Source: Moorena sp. SIO3H5
GTDB lineage: Bacteria > Cyanobacteriota > Cyanobacteriia > Cyanobacteriales > Coleofasciculaceae
Assembly: GCF_010692395.1 (NCBI RefSeq)
Contig: NZ_JAAHHS010000007.1
Span: 22,171 to 69,106, forward strand
Length of the DNA: 46,936 nt
Direction: 5' to 3'
A model generated the notes under the pieces. It saw nothing but the letters and a program-made list of their open reading frames with translations. It had not been told where the DNA came from and searched no databases. Position numbers and translations under genes: made by a program. This document shows positions 8,370-15,784 of this stretch, piece by piece; within the stretch, counting starts at the first letter, position 1; every line of letters begins with the position of its first letter.

Positions 8370-8425
8370 CGCTTGAGGATGAAATTCGGGCAGATCTTGA
8401 TGCGCTAGAGGAGATGTTGGGATGA
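8370..8425 (+). pseudogene. Short gene remnant (C-terminal helix fragment)
   Basis: In one frame the DNA reads TLEDEIRADLDALEEMLG and then a stop. This acidic helix looks like the C-terminus of a small protein, but no start or upstream body exists in frame. The sequence upstream of hicA ('gagcgcttgaagcataaat..gacttggacgaactagag') looks like a diverged second trace of the same end. Origin unknown. Confidence 0.3.
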
Positions 8426-8527
8426 TTTGCAACACAGTTGAATTCTTTTATCATTGAAACCAAAATGTAATTAATATCTGACGAATTAACATCCTTATAA
8501 CTTAAATAGGTTAATAGTAGTGTTGTT

Positions 8528-8878
8528 ATGAATGGATTATTTGATATTCTAGAAAAAATCGAAAAATTACCTGGTATGTATATTGGTCGTCCTTCGGTAA
8601 CCGATTTATTTATGTTTTTAGTTGGCTATGAATATGCTCGCAGTGAGATGGATATTGAGTTGACTGAAGCAGAAGCAAAATTTTATGAGGAGTTTCAACC
8701 TTGGCTACAGGAAAAACTGGGGGTTAAGTTGGTTACGTCATGGGCTAAGTTAATTATGCTTTCTTGTCATGATGAAAAAGTAGGTTTTGAATATTTTTTT
8801 CGGTTGTTGGCTGAATTTAAACAAAACCATGGCTTGTTAGCTACAGAATCAAGTTCTGAATTTGTGCGTCAATCATGA
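8528..8878 (+). CDS. Hypothetical protein, 116 aa
   Basis: Soluble, acidic protein. The N-terminal motif is FDILEKIEKLPGMYIGRPSV, followed by LFMFLVGYEYARSEMD and a C-terminal FEYFFRLLAEF. The 'PGMYIGRPS..L..FL.GY' opening plus a late 'FF.LL.EF' is a pattern I associate with small, often multi-copy bacterial proteins found near toxin and contact-dependent loci, but I cannot name the family. A truncated copy with the same upstream region lies at 9289-9421, so this locus has been duplicated. It is convergent with the 55-aa gene at 8879-9046, with the two stops adjacent. Confidence 0.6.
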   Translation: MNGLFDILEKIEKLPGMYIGRPSVTDLFMFLVGYEYARSEMDIELTEAEAKFYEEFQPWLQEKLGVKLVTSWAKLIMLSCHDEKVGFEYFFRLLAEFKQNHGLLATESSSEFVRQS

Positions 8879-9046
8879 TTATTGATCAAGGTCAAAAAAA
8901 ATTAGAAACTTGACACCAGGCATCAGCAGTTTCAGTACCTGCACATAGCCATTAGCATCAGCAGGGTTCTCGAACCGAGCGAAAACCACTGGTGGCATCG
9001 GTGGTAACAACCTCACCATTACCCATGGGTATAGGCGATGGGACAT
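8879..9046 (-). CDS. Small hypothetical protein, 55 aa
   Basis: The frame opens with ATG at 9044-9046, preceded by AGGAG about 13 nt upstream, and reads MSHRLYPWVMVRLLP...VVFARFENPADANGY..LKLLMPGVKFLIFFDLDQ. It has a coherent alternation of hydrophobic strands and a helix ('FARFENPADANGYVQVLKLL') and no low-complexity character. This suggests a genuine small gene of the kind known in cyanobacteria with the opening 'LYPWV.VRLLP'. A strong hairpin (9078-9118) lies upstream of its start. Function unknown. It ends immediately next to the stop of the convergent 116-aa gene. Confidence 0.5.
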   Translation of the reverse strand: MSHRLYPWVMVRLLPPMPPVVFARFENPADANGYVQVLKLLMPGVKFLIFFDLDQ

Positions 9047-9077
9047 AATATTAAGTTATCTCCTGTAAAGGGGACCC

Positions 9078-9141
9078 AGAGCCAGCCTGTGGCCTAGGAA
9101 AACTCTTAGGCTGGCTCTTCCCGTGGATTTTATTGTCCACG
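9078..9141. repeat. Two adjacent hairpins upstream of the 55-aa gene
   Basis: AGAGCCAGCCT (9078-9088) pairs with AGGCTGGCTCT (9108-9118), a perfect 11-bp stem. CGTGGA (9122-9127) pairs with TCCACG (9136-9141), followed by 'attttag'. On the minus strand the larger hairpin lies 32 nt before the start codon and could be a leader structure. On the plus strand it could be a terminator-like element. Confidence 0.5.
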
Positions 9142-9224
9142 ATTTTAGTATAGCATAAAAAATAACATATTGTAGCATATTATTTAAATTTTTCTAACAA
9201 TTTTTTTTTTGAGGGAGTAGGGAG

Positions 9225-9264
9225 TGTGGCAAGTATGGGAAGTGTGGGAAGTGTGGGAAGTGTC
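9225..9264. repeat. 10-bp tandem repeat (gtgggaa..agt)
   Basis: About four degenerate copies of 'agtgtgggaa' follow a T-run and precede the duplicated remnant at 9289. Simple sequence only. Confidence 0.6.
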
Positions 9265-9288
9265 CCCCTGATATCAAAGTTTATTGTG

Positions 9289-9421
9289 GACGAATTAACA
9301 TCGTTATAACTTAAATAGGTGAATAGTAGTGTTGTTATAAATGGATTATTTGATATTCTAGAAAAAATGGGTTGTTAGCTACAGAAGCAAGTTTAAAATT
9401 TGTGCGTCAATAATAATTATT
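9289..9421 (+). pseudogene. Internally deleted duplicate of the 116-aa gene
   Basis: 9289-9367 matches 8478-8557 (upstream region plus first codons) and 9368-9421 matches 8831-8884 (last codons plus downstream) with few substitutions. About 270 bp of the middle are missing. The start codon has changed from ATG to ATA. It is therefore a duplicated, deleted and non-coding copy. Confidence 0.8.
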
Positions 9422-9570
9422 GCTTAAATTAAAAGATGAATTTTTAGTTCAATAATTATAGTTCAATAATGAATTTAAAACTATTAATGATGATTATAGA
9501 AAAGTTTAGAGCGCTTGAAGCATAAATAATTTTTGACTTGGACGAACTAGAGAATATTTTGGTATAGGAA

Positions 9571-9831
9571 ATGGGCAAATATGAAAAACTGCTGCAAAAA
9601 ATTCTTACCGGGACATCCGACAACAACATCAAGTTTTCCGAACTGTGTCAGCTACTCAAAAAATTGGGCTTTGACGAACGAATCAGAGGCGATCACTACA
9701 TTTTTACCAAGGATAATGTAGAGGAAATCATTAATATTCAGCCCTTAGGGACCAAAGCCAAAGCTTATCAAGTTAGGCAAGTTAGAAATCTAATTGTGAA
9801 ATACGGTTTAGGAGATAGCGATGTCAGTTAA
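9571..9831 (+). CDS. hicA: HicA-type mRNA interferase toxin
   Basis: 86-aa dsRBD-fold toxin. Key features are FSELCQLLKKLGFDERIRGDHYIFTKDNV, with the catalytic His in GDHYIF, then INIQPLGTKAKAYQVRQVRNLI. It is slightly longer than typical HicA (about 60 aa) because of an N-terminal lead (MGKYEKLLQKIL) that matches the longer YcfA-like subgroup. The toxin gene comes first and overlaps hicB by 11 bp, as in most hicAB loci. HicA cleaves mRNA when HicB is lost. Confidence 0.88.
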   Translation: MGKYEKLLQKILTGTSDNNIKFSELCQLLKKLGFDERIRGDHYIFTKDNVEEIINIQPLGTKAKAYQVRQVRNLIVKYGLGDSDVS

Positions 9832-10033
9832 GTACGAATTAATTATCTATTGGAGTGAATCAGACCAAGCTTTTATAGTGGAAGTGCCAGAATTACCTGG
9901 ATGTATGGCAGATGGTCAAACTTATGTAGAAGCAGTAACTAATGCAGAAATTATTATCCGAGAGTGGATCGAAACGGCTCAAGAGTTGGGGCGTGATATT
10001 CCTACTCCCAAAGGACGGTTAATTTATGCCTAA
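9821..10033 (+). CDS. hicB: HicB-type antitoxin
   Basis: 70-aa partial RNase H-fold protein with the classic WSESDQAFIVEVPELPGCMADGQTYVEA core and the AEIIIREWIETAQELGRDIP helix. There is no C-terminal DNA-binding HTH or RHH domain, so this is the short HicB form. It overlaps the end of hicA, which ties the stoichiometry by translational coupling. It neutralises HicA by direct binding. Confidence 0.88.
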   Translation: MSVKYELIIYWSESDQAFIVEVPELPGCMADGQTYVEAVTNAEIIIREWIETAQELGRDIPTPKGRLIYA

Positions 10034-11407
10034 TACATTCCTCTTAGATCAGATTAGAGCCAATTTCCTTCAGCTGCAGGGGATGCTATCTCAAACTCCC
10101 CCCAGGGCAAACCCATCTATATTCTCGAAACCTTAATCAGAATTAATAAGCAATAATACTTATTATATTACTCTCATATCCAGTAGGTATTTTTAACTAA
10201 AATTTGTTTACCCTAAACAAAATTTGGAAAGCGTGAACCACCCCAGTCCCTTTCACCACAGTCAATACAGCTTGAACAGGCAATAATTTCATGATTTTCG
10301 TAGATAAGAGGATATAAGGATAGCTAAATGGCTAAATAAAACTAAATTTGATGAAAAATAAGTGAATAAGCACCTTTGACACCAGACTAATTAGTCTGCT
10401 TTAATCTACTGACGTGGGTAAAGAAATGTTAAGTAGCAAAAATCAGTGTTGATAAAATTTGCCGGAAACCCCGACTATGACTATTTCTTGATGCAGTTAG
10501 TTATCAAGAAAACCCGTAACACAAAGCCGGTACTCGCTCATGGGGGGGATCCCCAAAACCGCGCTACCTCGCTGCATCGCTTGTCGAAAATTATCCCCAT
10601 ATGACCACGTGACCATCTCCCTACCTATTTTTTCCAAGGTTGAAAAGCCCCTACTAGCACAACAGCTGTACCGGTCGCAATCAGGAATTGAGGAGGGTAA
10701 TGATTACGGGTATGGCTACTGTGAGTGGGTTTAGCCCGAGCAGCAGGTTAGTAGTAGTAAATACTCATCTTAATAGGATAGCCGCCTAATGTCAACCACA
10801 AGGAATGACCCCCTTCACCCTAGAAGAGGCTCTTCATCATGGCTGTGTTGCCATAATTCGCAGTGCAGTGCTCCGGTTGTATTAGACCTTTAGCGTCTAT
10901 TAAGTCTGTTCTGAGAAATACAGTTTTCTAAAAAAATTTGTCGCTACCCCTAGGAAAATTTGTAAATTTTTGTTACAATACTTAAGTAGCGATGCTAAGG
11001 TTAACCTAGTCACTCTTGAAAAAGCAAATCTAAAGAAAATGTAAAATTAGCGTTGCTCAAGCAATGCAGCGAGGTAGCGCCGCCAAAGGGGGTTCCCCCA
11101 CCATGAGTGACTAGCAGTGCGGCCAAAAGGAGTTTTCCCCACTCGCGCTTTGCATAAAGACATTCAAGAATGAATTTAGATGGTCTGGTTTTGGTACATC
11201 CCCCGTTGCTTCCCTAATTTTCGGTGAAGTTTAGGCTTTTGTGCCCTGCCCCGGTGCCCTTGCAGTGGTCGAATTAAATTCGCCGCGAGTCGCACTGGCA
11301 AATTGGGGGGCTAGGGGACGGAAATATACCTAGAAATATGCCTTGCCATGTAAATTCTTCCATAGCAGTCGGTACATCCAAACAAGCAATCTCCAAACAA
11401 CACAATT
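10034..11407. other. 1.37-kb gene-free, repeat-rich region upstream of the mys operon
   Basis: No convincing gene is seen. Contents: the perfect 16-bp palindrome CAGACTAATTAGTCTG at 10383-10398; a dispersed 'gatgcag..ctcatggggg..cccc..gctgcatc' palindrome near 10497-10580 (relatives near 11061-11110 and 40993-41040); a possible extended -10 promoter at 10971-10979; a 10-bp inverted repeat CTAGTCACTC/GAGTGACTAG at 11006-11015 and 11105-11114 bracketing A-rich sequence; and 'gtggtcgaattaaattcg' near 11266. A 64-aa frame at 10540 lies over the palindrome and looks spurious. Confidence 0.6.
10971..10979 (+). promoter_or_regulatory. Possible extended -10 promoter for the mys operon
   Basis: TGTTACAAT fits the extended -10 pattern TGnTAnnnT and sits after an A/T-rich stretch. 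No good -35 is present. It would give a leader of about 420 nt before mysA, including the inverted repeat at 11006-11114. Other promoters nearer the ATG cannot be excluded. Confidence 0.25.
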
Positions 11408-12739
11408 ATGGTTCAAGCTAAACCTAATCCAAGATCACAAAAGCTCTCTCCTTCACAATCAGAGCAGATTATTCAATTCCACCACCCAGAAAAGTACCGC
11501 ACTTCAGAGTGGTACACCGGTCATGGAGAAATCGCTGCTAGTGGAGATGGTCGCTCTTTTGAAATCTCTGCTACCTATGCGCTAAAGGCAACAGTTAAGT
11601 TAGTGGACGGAGTTTTCAACCCTGCCAATCCCACGTTGGCAGAGGTTTACAGTCGTCGCGGTCGTTGTGTGGCAATTGTGGATCAGACCGTAGATGAGCT
11701 TTACGGAGCTTCAATTCGCCGCTACTTCGAGGAATATGAAATTCCTCTTAACTTGCAGCCCTGCCGCGCTTGGGAATCTGACAAAACTCCCGAAACCGTC
11801 CACCGCTTGCTGAAATTTTTAGGTAAAGATGGCTGCGACGTGTCCCGTAACGAACCCGTACTAGTGGTAGGTGGTGGTGTTCTTAGTGATGTAGCCGGAC
11901 TTGCCTGCGCCCTGCAGCACCGACGCACTCCTTATATTATGGTCGGAACCACGGTTGTAGCTGCTATTGATGCTGGTCCGTCCCCCCGCACTTGTACCAA
12001 CGGTGCCCAATTCAAGAACAGCATTGGTTCCTATCATCCTCCGGTAGTGACTTTGGTAGACCGCAGTTTTTTCCGTACTTTGGCGACAGGTCACGTCCGC
12101 AACGGTATGGCAGAAATTATTAAAATGGCAGTCACCGATGATCCGGTTCTGTTTGAGTTAATGGAACAATACGGTCCCCGCTTAGTAGAGACTCACTTTG
12201 CGACCCTGAATGGGGATGAGAAACTCGCAGCGATCGCTGATACCATCATCTATCGGGCATTGTTTTCCTACATGAAGCATGAAGGAACAAATATGTTCGA
12301 GACTTACCAAGACCGTCCCCACGCTTATGGTCACACCTGGAGTCCTCGCTTTGAACCTGCTGCTAAATTGATGCACGGTCATTCTGTCACCATTGGCATG
12401 GCGTTCGGCGCGACTTTAGCGGTAGAAATGGGCTGGCTCAAACCAGAAGAACGCGATCGCATTATCGCTTTGTGTCGCTCTCTCGGTCTGTCTGTTTATC
12501 ACCCCATCCTAGAAGATATTGACCTGATGCTTGAAGGTCAGAAAAATATGCGCCGCAAGCGAGGAGAAGGGGGTTTGTGGGCTCCACTTCCGACAGGGAT
12601 TGGTTCCTGTGATTATGCTCAAGAGGTATCGTCAAGATTGCTACAAGTAGCCATTGACAAGCATAAGCAGTTATGTTCTTCTTTTCCTGATGATGGAAAA
12701 GGCACAGAAATGTACCTCAGTGACCTCGGTCTTAAGTAA
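11408..12739 (+). CDS. mysA: Desmethyl-4-deoxygadusol synthase MysA
   Basis: 443-aa sugar-phosphate cyclase of the dehydroquinate-synthase superfamily. It converts sedoheptulose 7-phosphate to desmethyl-4-deoxygadusol, the first MAA-specific step. Visible features: NAD-site VVGGGVLSDVAGL (about 153-165), zinc ligands Glu236 (AEIIKMA), His309 (AYGHTWSP) and the HGHSVTIG histidine (about 323-325), and phosphate-binding Lys/Arg near KNSIGSYHPP. The 'DRPHAYGHTWSP' wording with Trp and Pro separates DDGS from the related 2-epi-5-epi-valiolone synthases. It starts the locus, with mysB 11 bp downstream. No clear Shine-Dalgarno precedes the ATG. Confidence 0.93.
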   Translation: MVQAKPNPRSQKLSPSQSEQIIQFHHPEKYRTSEWYTGHGEIAASGDGRSFEISATYALKATVKLVDGVFNPANPTLAEVYSRRGRCVAIVDQTVDELYGASIRRYFEEYEIPLNLQPCRAWESDKTPETVHRLLKFLGKDGCDVSRNEPVLVVGGGVLSDVAGLACALQHRRTPYIMVGTTVVAAIDAGPSPRTCTNGAQFKNSIGSYHPPVVTLVDRSFFRTLATGHVRNGMAEIIKMAVTDDPVLFELMEQYGPRLVETHFATLNGDEKLAAIADTIIYRALFSYMKHEGTNMFETYQDRPHAYGHTWSPRFEPAAKLMHGHSVTIGMAFGATLAVEMGWLKPEERDRIIALCRSLGLSVYHPILEDIDLMLEGQKNMRRKRGEGGLWAPLPTGIGSCDYAQEVSSRLLQVAIDKHKQLCSSFPDDGKGTEMYLSDLGLK

Positions 12740-12750
12740 AAGGACTAAAA

Positions 12751-13584
12751 ATGAGTAACCTACTAAAAACTCCCCAAACTCCAAGGCCCGTAACTCCCTT
12801 AGGAATTTTAGTGCAACAGCTTGAAGGGATAGTCGAGATGGCTCAAGAGGAGAAAGTTCCCGCTTCTCTGATGGCGTCTCTCCAACAAGCACTAGCCCTA
12901 GCCGCTGGAATCGACCCTTACCTTGAAGAATGTGCGACTCCAGAGTCTCCTGCCCTAGCGGCCTTAGCCCAGAAAACGGCAACAGAAGATTGGAGTAAGC
13001 TTTTCTCAGATGAAGAAACCGTGCGCCAGTTGGAGCAAGAGATGCTCTCTGGGCATATTGAAGGACAAACCCTCAAGTTGTTTGTCTACATGACTAAGGC
13101 CAAGCGCATCCTAGAAGTCGGAATGTTTACTGGATATTCCGCTCTAGCCATGGCAGAAGCCTTGCCTGAAGATGGAGAGGTGGTTGCCTGTGAAGTCGAT
13201 CAATATGTGGCCGACTTTGCCCGTGCTTGTTTTGAAGCGTCTCCCCACGGCAGCAAAATTAAGGTGGAAGTCGCTCCAGCTTTAGAAACTTTAAAAAAGT
13301 TGGCAGATGCCCAGGAATCCTTCGATTTGGTGTTTATTGATGCTGATAAGAAGGAGTATGTCGATTATTTCAAGCTCCTGCTAGACAAGGAATTATTAAT
13401 TCCTGGTGGCTTTATCTGTGTGGATAATACCCTGCTTCAAGGACAACCTTATTTACCCCCAGAGCAACAGACTGCCAATGGAAGTGCGATCGCTAAATTT
13501 AACCAGTTTGTAGCGGATGACCCCCGAGTGGAACAAGTGTTACTACCATTGCGAGATGGTCTAACTATCATCCGACGAAACTAA
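12751..13584 (+). CDS. mysB: 4-Deoxygadusol O-methyltransferase MysB
   Basis: 277-aa SAM-dependent, cation-requiring O-methyltransferase of the CCoAOMT type. SAM motif: ILEVGMFTGYSALAMAEAL (about 110). Metal/catalytic region: DLVFIDADKKEYVDYF, then ICVDNTLLQG. It methylates desmethyl-4-deoxygadusol to 4-deoxygadusol. It begins 11 bp after mysA with an aaaagga site, so the two are translationally close. A 75-bp gap with an inverted repeat separates it from panD. Confidence 0.92.
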   Translation: MSNLLKTPQTPRPVTPLGILVQQLEGIVEMAQEEKVPASLMASLQQALALAAGIDPYLEECATPESPALAALAQKTATEDWSKLFSDEETVRQLEQEMLSGHIEGQTLKLFVYMTKAKRILEVGMFTGYSALAMAEALPEDGEVVACEVDQYVADFARACFEASPHGSKIKVEVAPALETLKKLADAQESFDLVFIDADKKEYVDYFKLLLDKELLIPGGFICVDNTLLQGQPYLPPEQQTANGSAIAKFNQFVADDPRVEQVLLPLRDGLTIIRRN

Positions 13585-13603
13585 GTAGTCGTAAAAATTT
13601 AGG

Positions 13604-13619
13604 TTGACCGTGAGGTCAA
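13604..13619. promoter_or_regulatory. Inverted repeat, operator-like, between mysB and panD
   Basis: TTGACC-gtga-GGTCAA, followed at once by another GGTCAA. It is an exact 6-bp dyad plus a direct half-site in the only substantial gap before panD. It may be a transcription-factor site that lets panD-mysC be expressed separately. No factor is identified. Confidence 0.35.
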
Positions 13620-13659
13620 AGGTCAATAGTATCATTCTAATTTTGAGGAACACAATCAA

Positions 13660-14010
13660 ATGCTAATTACAACCTTAAAGAGCAAACTGCATAGAGTTAA
13701 AGTAACCGAAGCACAACTGTACTATGAAGGTTCTATTACTATTGACGAAGAACTACTGAAAATTGCCCATATTCTTCCCCATGAAAAAGTACAAATAGTT
13801 AATGTTAATAATGGTGCCAGACTAGAAACATATACAATTCCTGGCGAATGGGGTAGCCGGACTATTTGTCTCAATGGCCCGGCTGCTCGGATGAATGAAG
13901 TGGGTGACGAAATAATAATTATTACCTACGCTCAAATGACAGAAGAAGAAGCACTTTTGTATCATCCCAAAGTCATTATGGTGAATGAAAAAAATAATCC
14001 CATGACTTAA
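13660..14010 (+). CDS. panD: Aspartate 1-decarboxylase (PanD family) within the MAA operon
   Basis: 116-aa pyruvoyl-dependent decarboxylase with a double-psi beta-barrel. The self-cleavage site Gly-Ser is at residues 24-25 (YEGSITID), where Ser25 would become the pyruvoyl group. Also present are the conserved Lys of [10 protein letters not shown], the substrate Arg in [13 protein letters not shown] and the C-terminal [11 protein letters not shown]. Normal PanD makes beta-alanine for pantothenate. Its place between mysB and mysC suggests a role in supplying beta-alanine, or a related decarboxylated amino acid, to MAA synthesis (inference). ATGAGGAAC-like spacing before the ATG is modest. The base composition is clearly more AT-rich than mysA-mysB. 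It may instead be the genome's only housekeeping panD. Confidence 0.9.
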   Translation: MLITTLKSKLHRVKVTEAQLYYEGSITIDEELLKIAHILPHEKVQIVNVNNGARLETYTIPGEWGSRTICLNGPAARMNEVGDEIIIITYAQMTEEEALLYHPKVIMVNEKNNPMT

Positions 14011-14025
14011 ATTATGTATAAAATA

Positions 14026-14066
14026 ATTCTCTTAGAGACATTAATAAACCTAGTTTCTAGGAGAAT
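14026..14066 (+). terminator. Hairpin between panD and mysC
   Basis: ATTCTCTTAGA (14026-14036) pairs with TCTAGGAGAAT (14056-14066), an 11-bp stem with one T-G pair. No T-run follows, so it could be a 3'-end stabiliser or processing hairpin that sets relative panD and mysC levels, or a weak terminator. Confidence 0.35.
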
Positions 14067-14169
14067 TTACTATCTAGTAATTTGTATTTTTTTTAATAGC
14101 AAAAATAGCAAATATTTAGAGGTTAATAAAATTTTTATTTGCCATAATGTTCTCTAATCAAATCCTAAA

Positions 14170-15537
14170 ATGTTATTAATTTTATTAATGTCAACACGTG
14201 TTTATAGTGCTTTCAAAACTCTAGGCACTTTAACATTGTTATTACTAATAGCACCATTTAATTTAATCAAAATTTTGCCAGCCGTTTTGTTTAATACTTT
14301 ATTGAAAAAAAATCACAAAAAAGAATTAAATAAAGACCATAAAAATATCTTGTTGACGGGTGCAAAAATGACAAAGTGTTTACAACTTGCTCGTTTATTT
14401 GATGAAGCAGGACATAAAGTTTTTATGGTAGAAACAAACAAATACTGGTTATCAGGGAATAGATTTTCTAAAGCTGTTACAGGTTTCTACACTGTACCCA
14501 ATCCTAAAAAAGATTGGAATGGTTATTGTCAGAAATTATTAGATATCGTAAAAGAAGAAAATATAGACATATTTATCCCAGTATCCGGTGTAGCACTAAA
14601 CTATTATGAATCTCTGGTCAAACCCGTTTTATCTGAACATTGTGAAGTCTTTCATTTTGATATAGAGATTAATCAAATGTTAGATAATAAGTTTACATTT
14701 ATTGAAAAAGCAAAAAGTTTTGGCTTGACTGTTCCCAAATCATTTTTAATGACTAAACCAGAACAAATTATTAACTTTGATTTTGCGACTGATGGGAGTC
14801 AATATATTCTAAAAAGTATTCCCTATGACTCAGTGCGTCGTTTAAATATGACAAAATTACCCATGAATTCAACACAAGAACTGAAGCAATTTGTAAAAAG
14901 TTTACCTATTACTGAAGAAAACCCCTGGATTATGCAGGAATTCGTTAAAGGTAAAGAATATTGTACCCATAGCACAGTAAGGCAAGGAAAAATTAGACTA
15001 CATTGTTGTTGTGAATCATCCGAGTTTCAAGTCAATTATAAACATGTTGATAATCCCAAAATTTACAAGTGGATAGAAAAGTTTGTAAAGGAATTAAATT
15101 TAACTGGACAAATTTCATTTGACTTTATTCAAACAGAAGATAATCGAGTTTATCCGATAGAATGTAACCCAAGATCTCACTCAGCTATTACTACATTTCA
15201 CGACCATACCAAAGTAGCAGATGCTTATTTAAACGACAGTAAATATGATAATGAAGACCCAGTAATTCCATTGCCAAATAGCAAACCAACTTATTGCACT
15301 TACCATGAACTTTGGCGACTGACAGAAATCAGATCTTGGGGACAATTGAAAGCTTGGGTAAGAAAAATTAGTGAAGGAACAGATAGCATTTTTCAGTTCA
15401 ATGATCCTCTACCATTTTTGATGGTACATCACTGGCAAATTCCTTTATTATTGCTGGATAATTTAAAGAAATTAAAAGGCTGGGTGATGATCGACTTTAA
15501 CATTGGCAAATTAGTAGAGTTAGACGAAGAGTCCTAA
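14170..15537 (+). CDS. mysC: ATP-grasp ligase MysC (4-deoxygadusol to mycosporine-amino acid)
   Basis: 455-aa ATP-grasp enzyme. Known MysC activates 4-deoxygadusol with ATP and couples glycine to give mycosporine-glycine. Features: a hydrophobic N-terminal segment (about 14-45) typical of the family, a Rossmann-like part (NILLTGAKMTKCLQLARLF), ATP-binding strands (YILKSIPYDSVRRLNMTKLP, PWIMQEFVKGKEYCTHSTVR), and the metal/ATP site YPIECNPRSHSAIT (about 338). The length matches characterised MysC. The first ATG (14170) is used; a second in-frame ATG six codons later is also possible. The DNA is strikingly AT-rich compared with mysA/mysB. Which amino acid this copy prefers cannot be read from sequence, and the neighbouring panD raises the question. 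Confidence 0.9.
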   Translation: MLLILLMSTRVYSAFKTLGTLTLLLLIAPFNLIKILPAVLFNTLLKKNHKKELNKDHKNILLTGAKMTKCLQLARLFDEAGHKVFMVETNKYWLSGNRFSKAVTGFYTVPNPKKDWNGYCQKLLDIVKEENIDIFIPVSGVALNYYESLVKPVLSEHCEVFHFDIEINQMLDNKFTFIEKAKSFGLTVPKSFLMTKPEQIINFDFATDGSQYILKSIPYDSVRRLNMTKLPMNSTQELKQFVKSLPITEENPWIMQEFVKGKEYCTHSTVRQGKIRLHCCCESSEFQVNYKHVDNPKIYKWIEKFVKELNLTGQISFDFIQTEDNRVYPIECNPRSHSAITTFHDHTKVADAYLNDSKYDNEDPVIPLPNSKPTYCTYHELWRLTEIRSWGQLKAWVRKISEGTDSIFQFNDPLPFLMVHHWQIPLLLLDNLKKLKGWVMIDFNIGKLVELDEES

Positions 15538-15784
15538 AAATCAAAATATAGGTAACCCGCAATCAAAACCCCCTGATTACGTGTTAGTTAGCAGAAATGT
15601 TAAACCCTGACTGACAACGCTATCAGCAATCGCTACAGGTTTTATTGTTTACGCTATTAATCAGATACACCAAATTAATAAAACATTTTCAAAAGCAATT
15701 TTTTTTACTACAAGGGTGACCGAAATTTATATTATTAATTATGCGCTCGGTGCTTAATTATGTTTTAATTAACCTTATCAAAAA

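Noticed and set aside
10540..10734. 64-aa plus-strand frame
   Set aside because: It starts inside a dispersed palindrome (ctcatggggg..cccc) and its composition follows the repeat.
10801..10890. Short frames near 10.8 kb (for example MTPFTLEEALHHGCVAIIRSA)
   Set aside because: At most 26-34 codons, with no homology I recognise. They could be the 5' end of a lost gene, but the evidence is too thin.
11408..12739. 2-epi-5-epi-valiolone synthase or dehydroquinate synthase
   Set aside because: The AYGHTWSP wording and the linked mysB and mysC genes fit desmethyl-4-deoxygadusol synthase.
14170..15537. Biotin carboxylase or carbamoyl-phosphate synthase-type ATP-grasp
   Set aside because: The N-terminal hydrophobic stretch, YPIECNPRSHSAIT motif, length and neighbours fit MysC instead.
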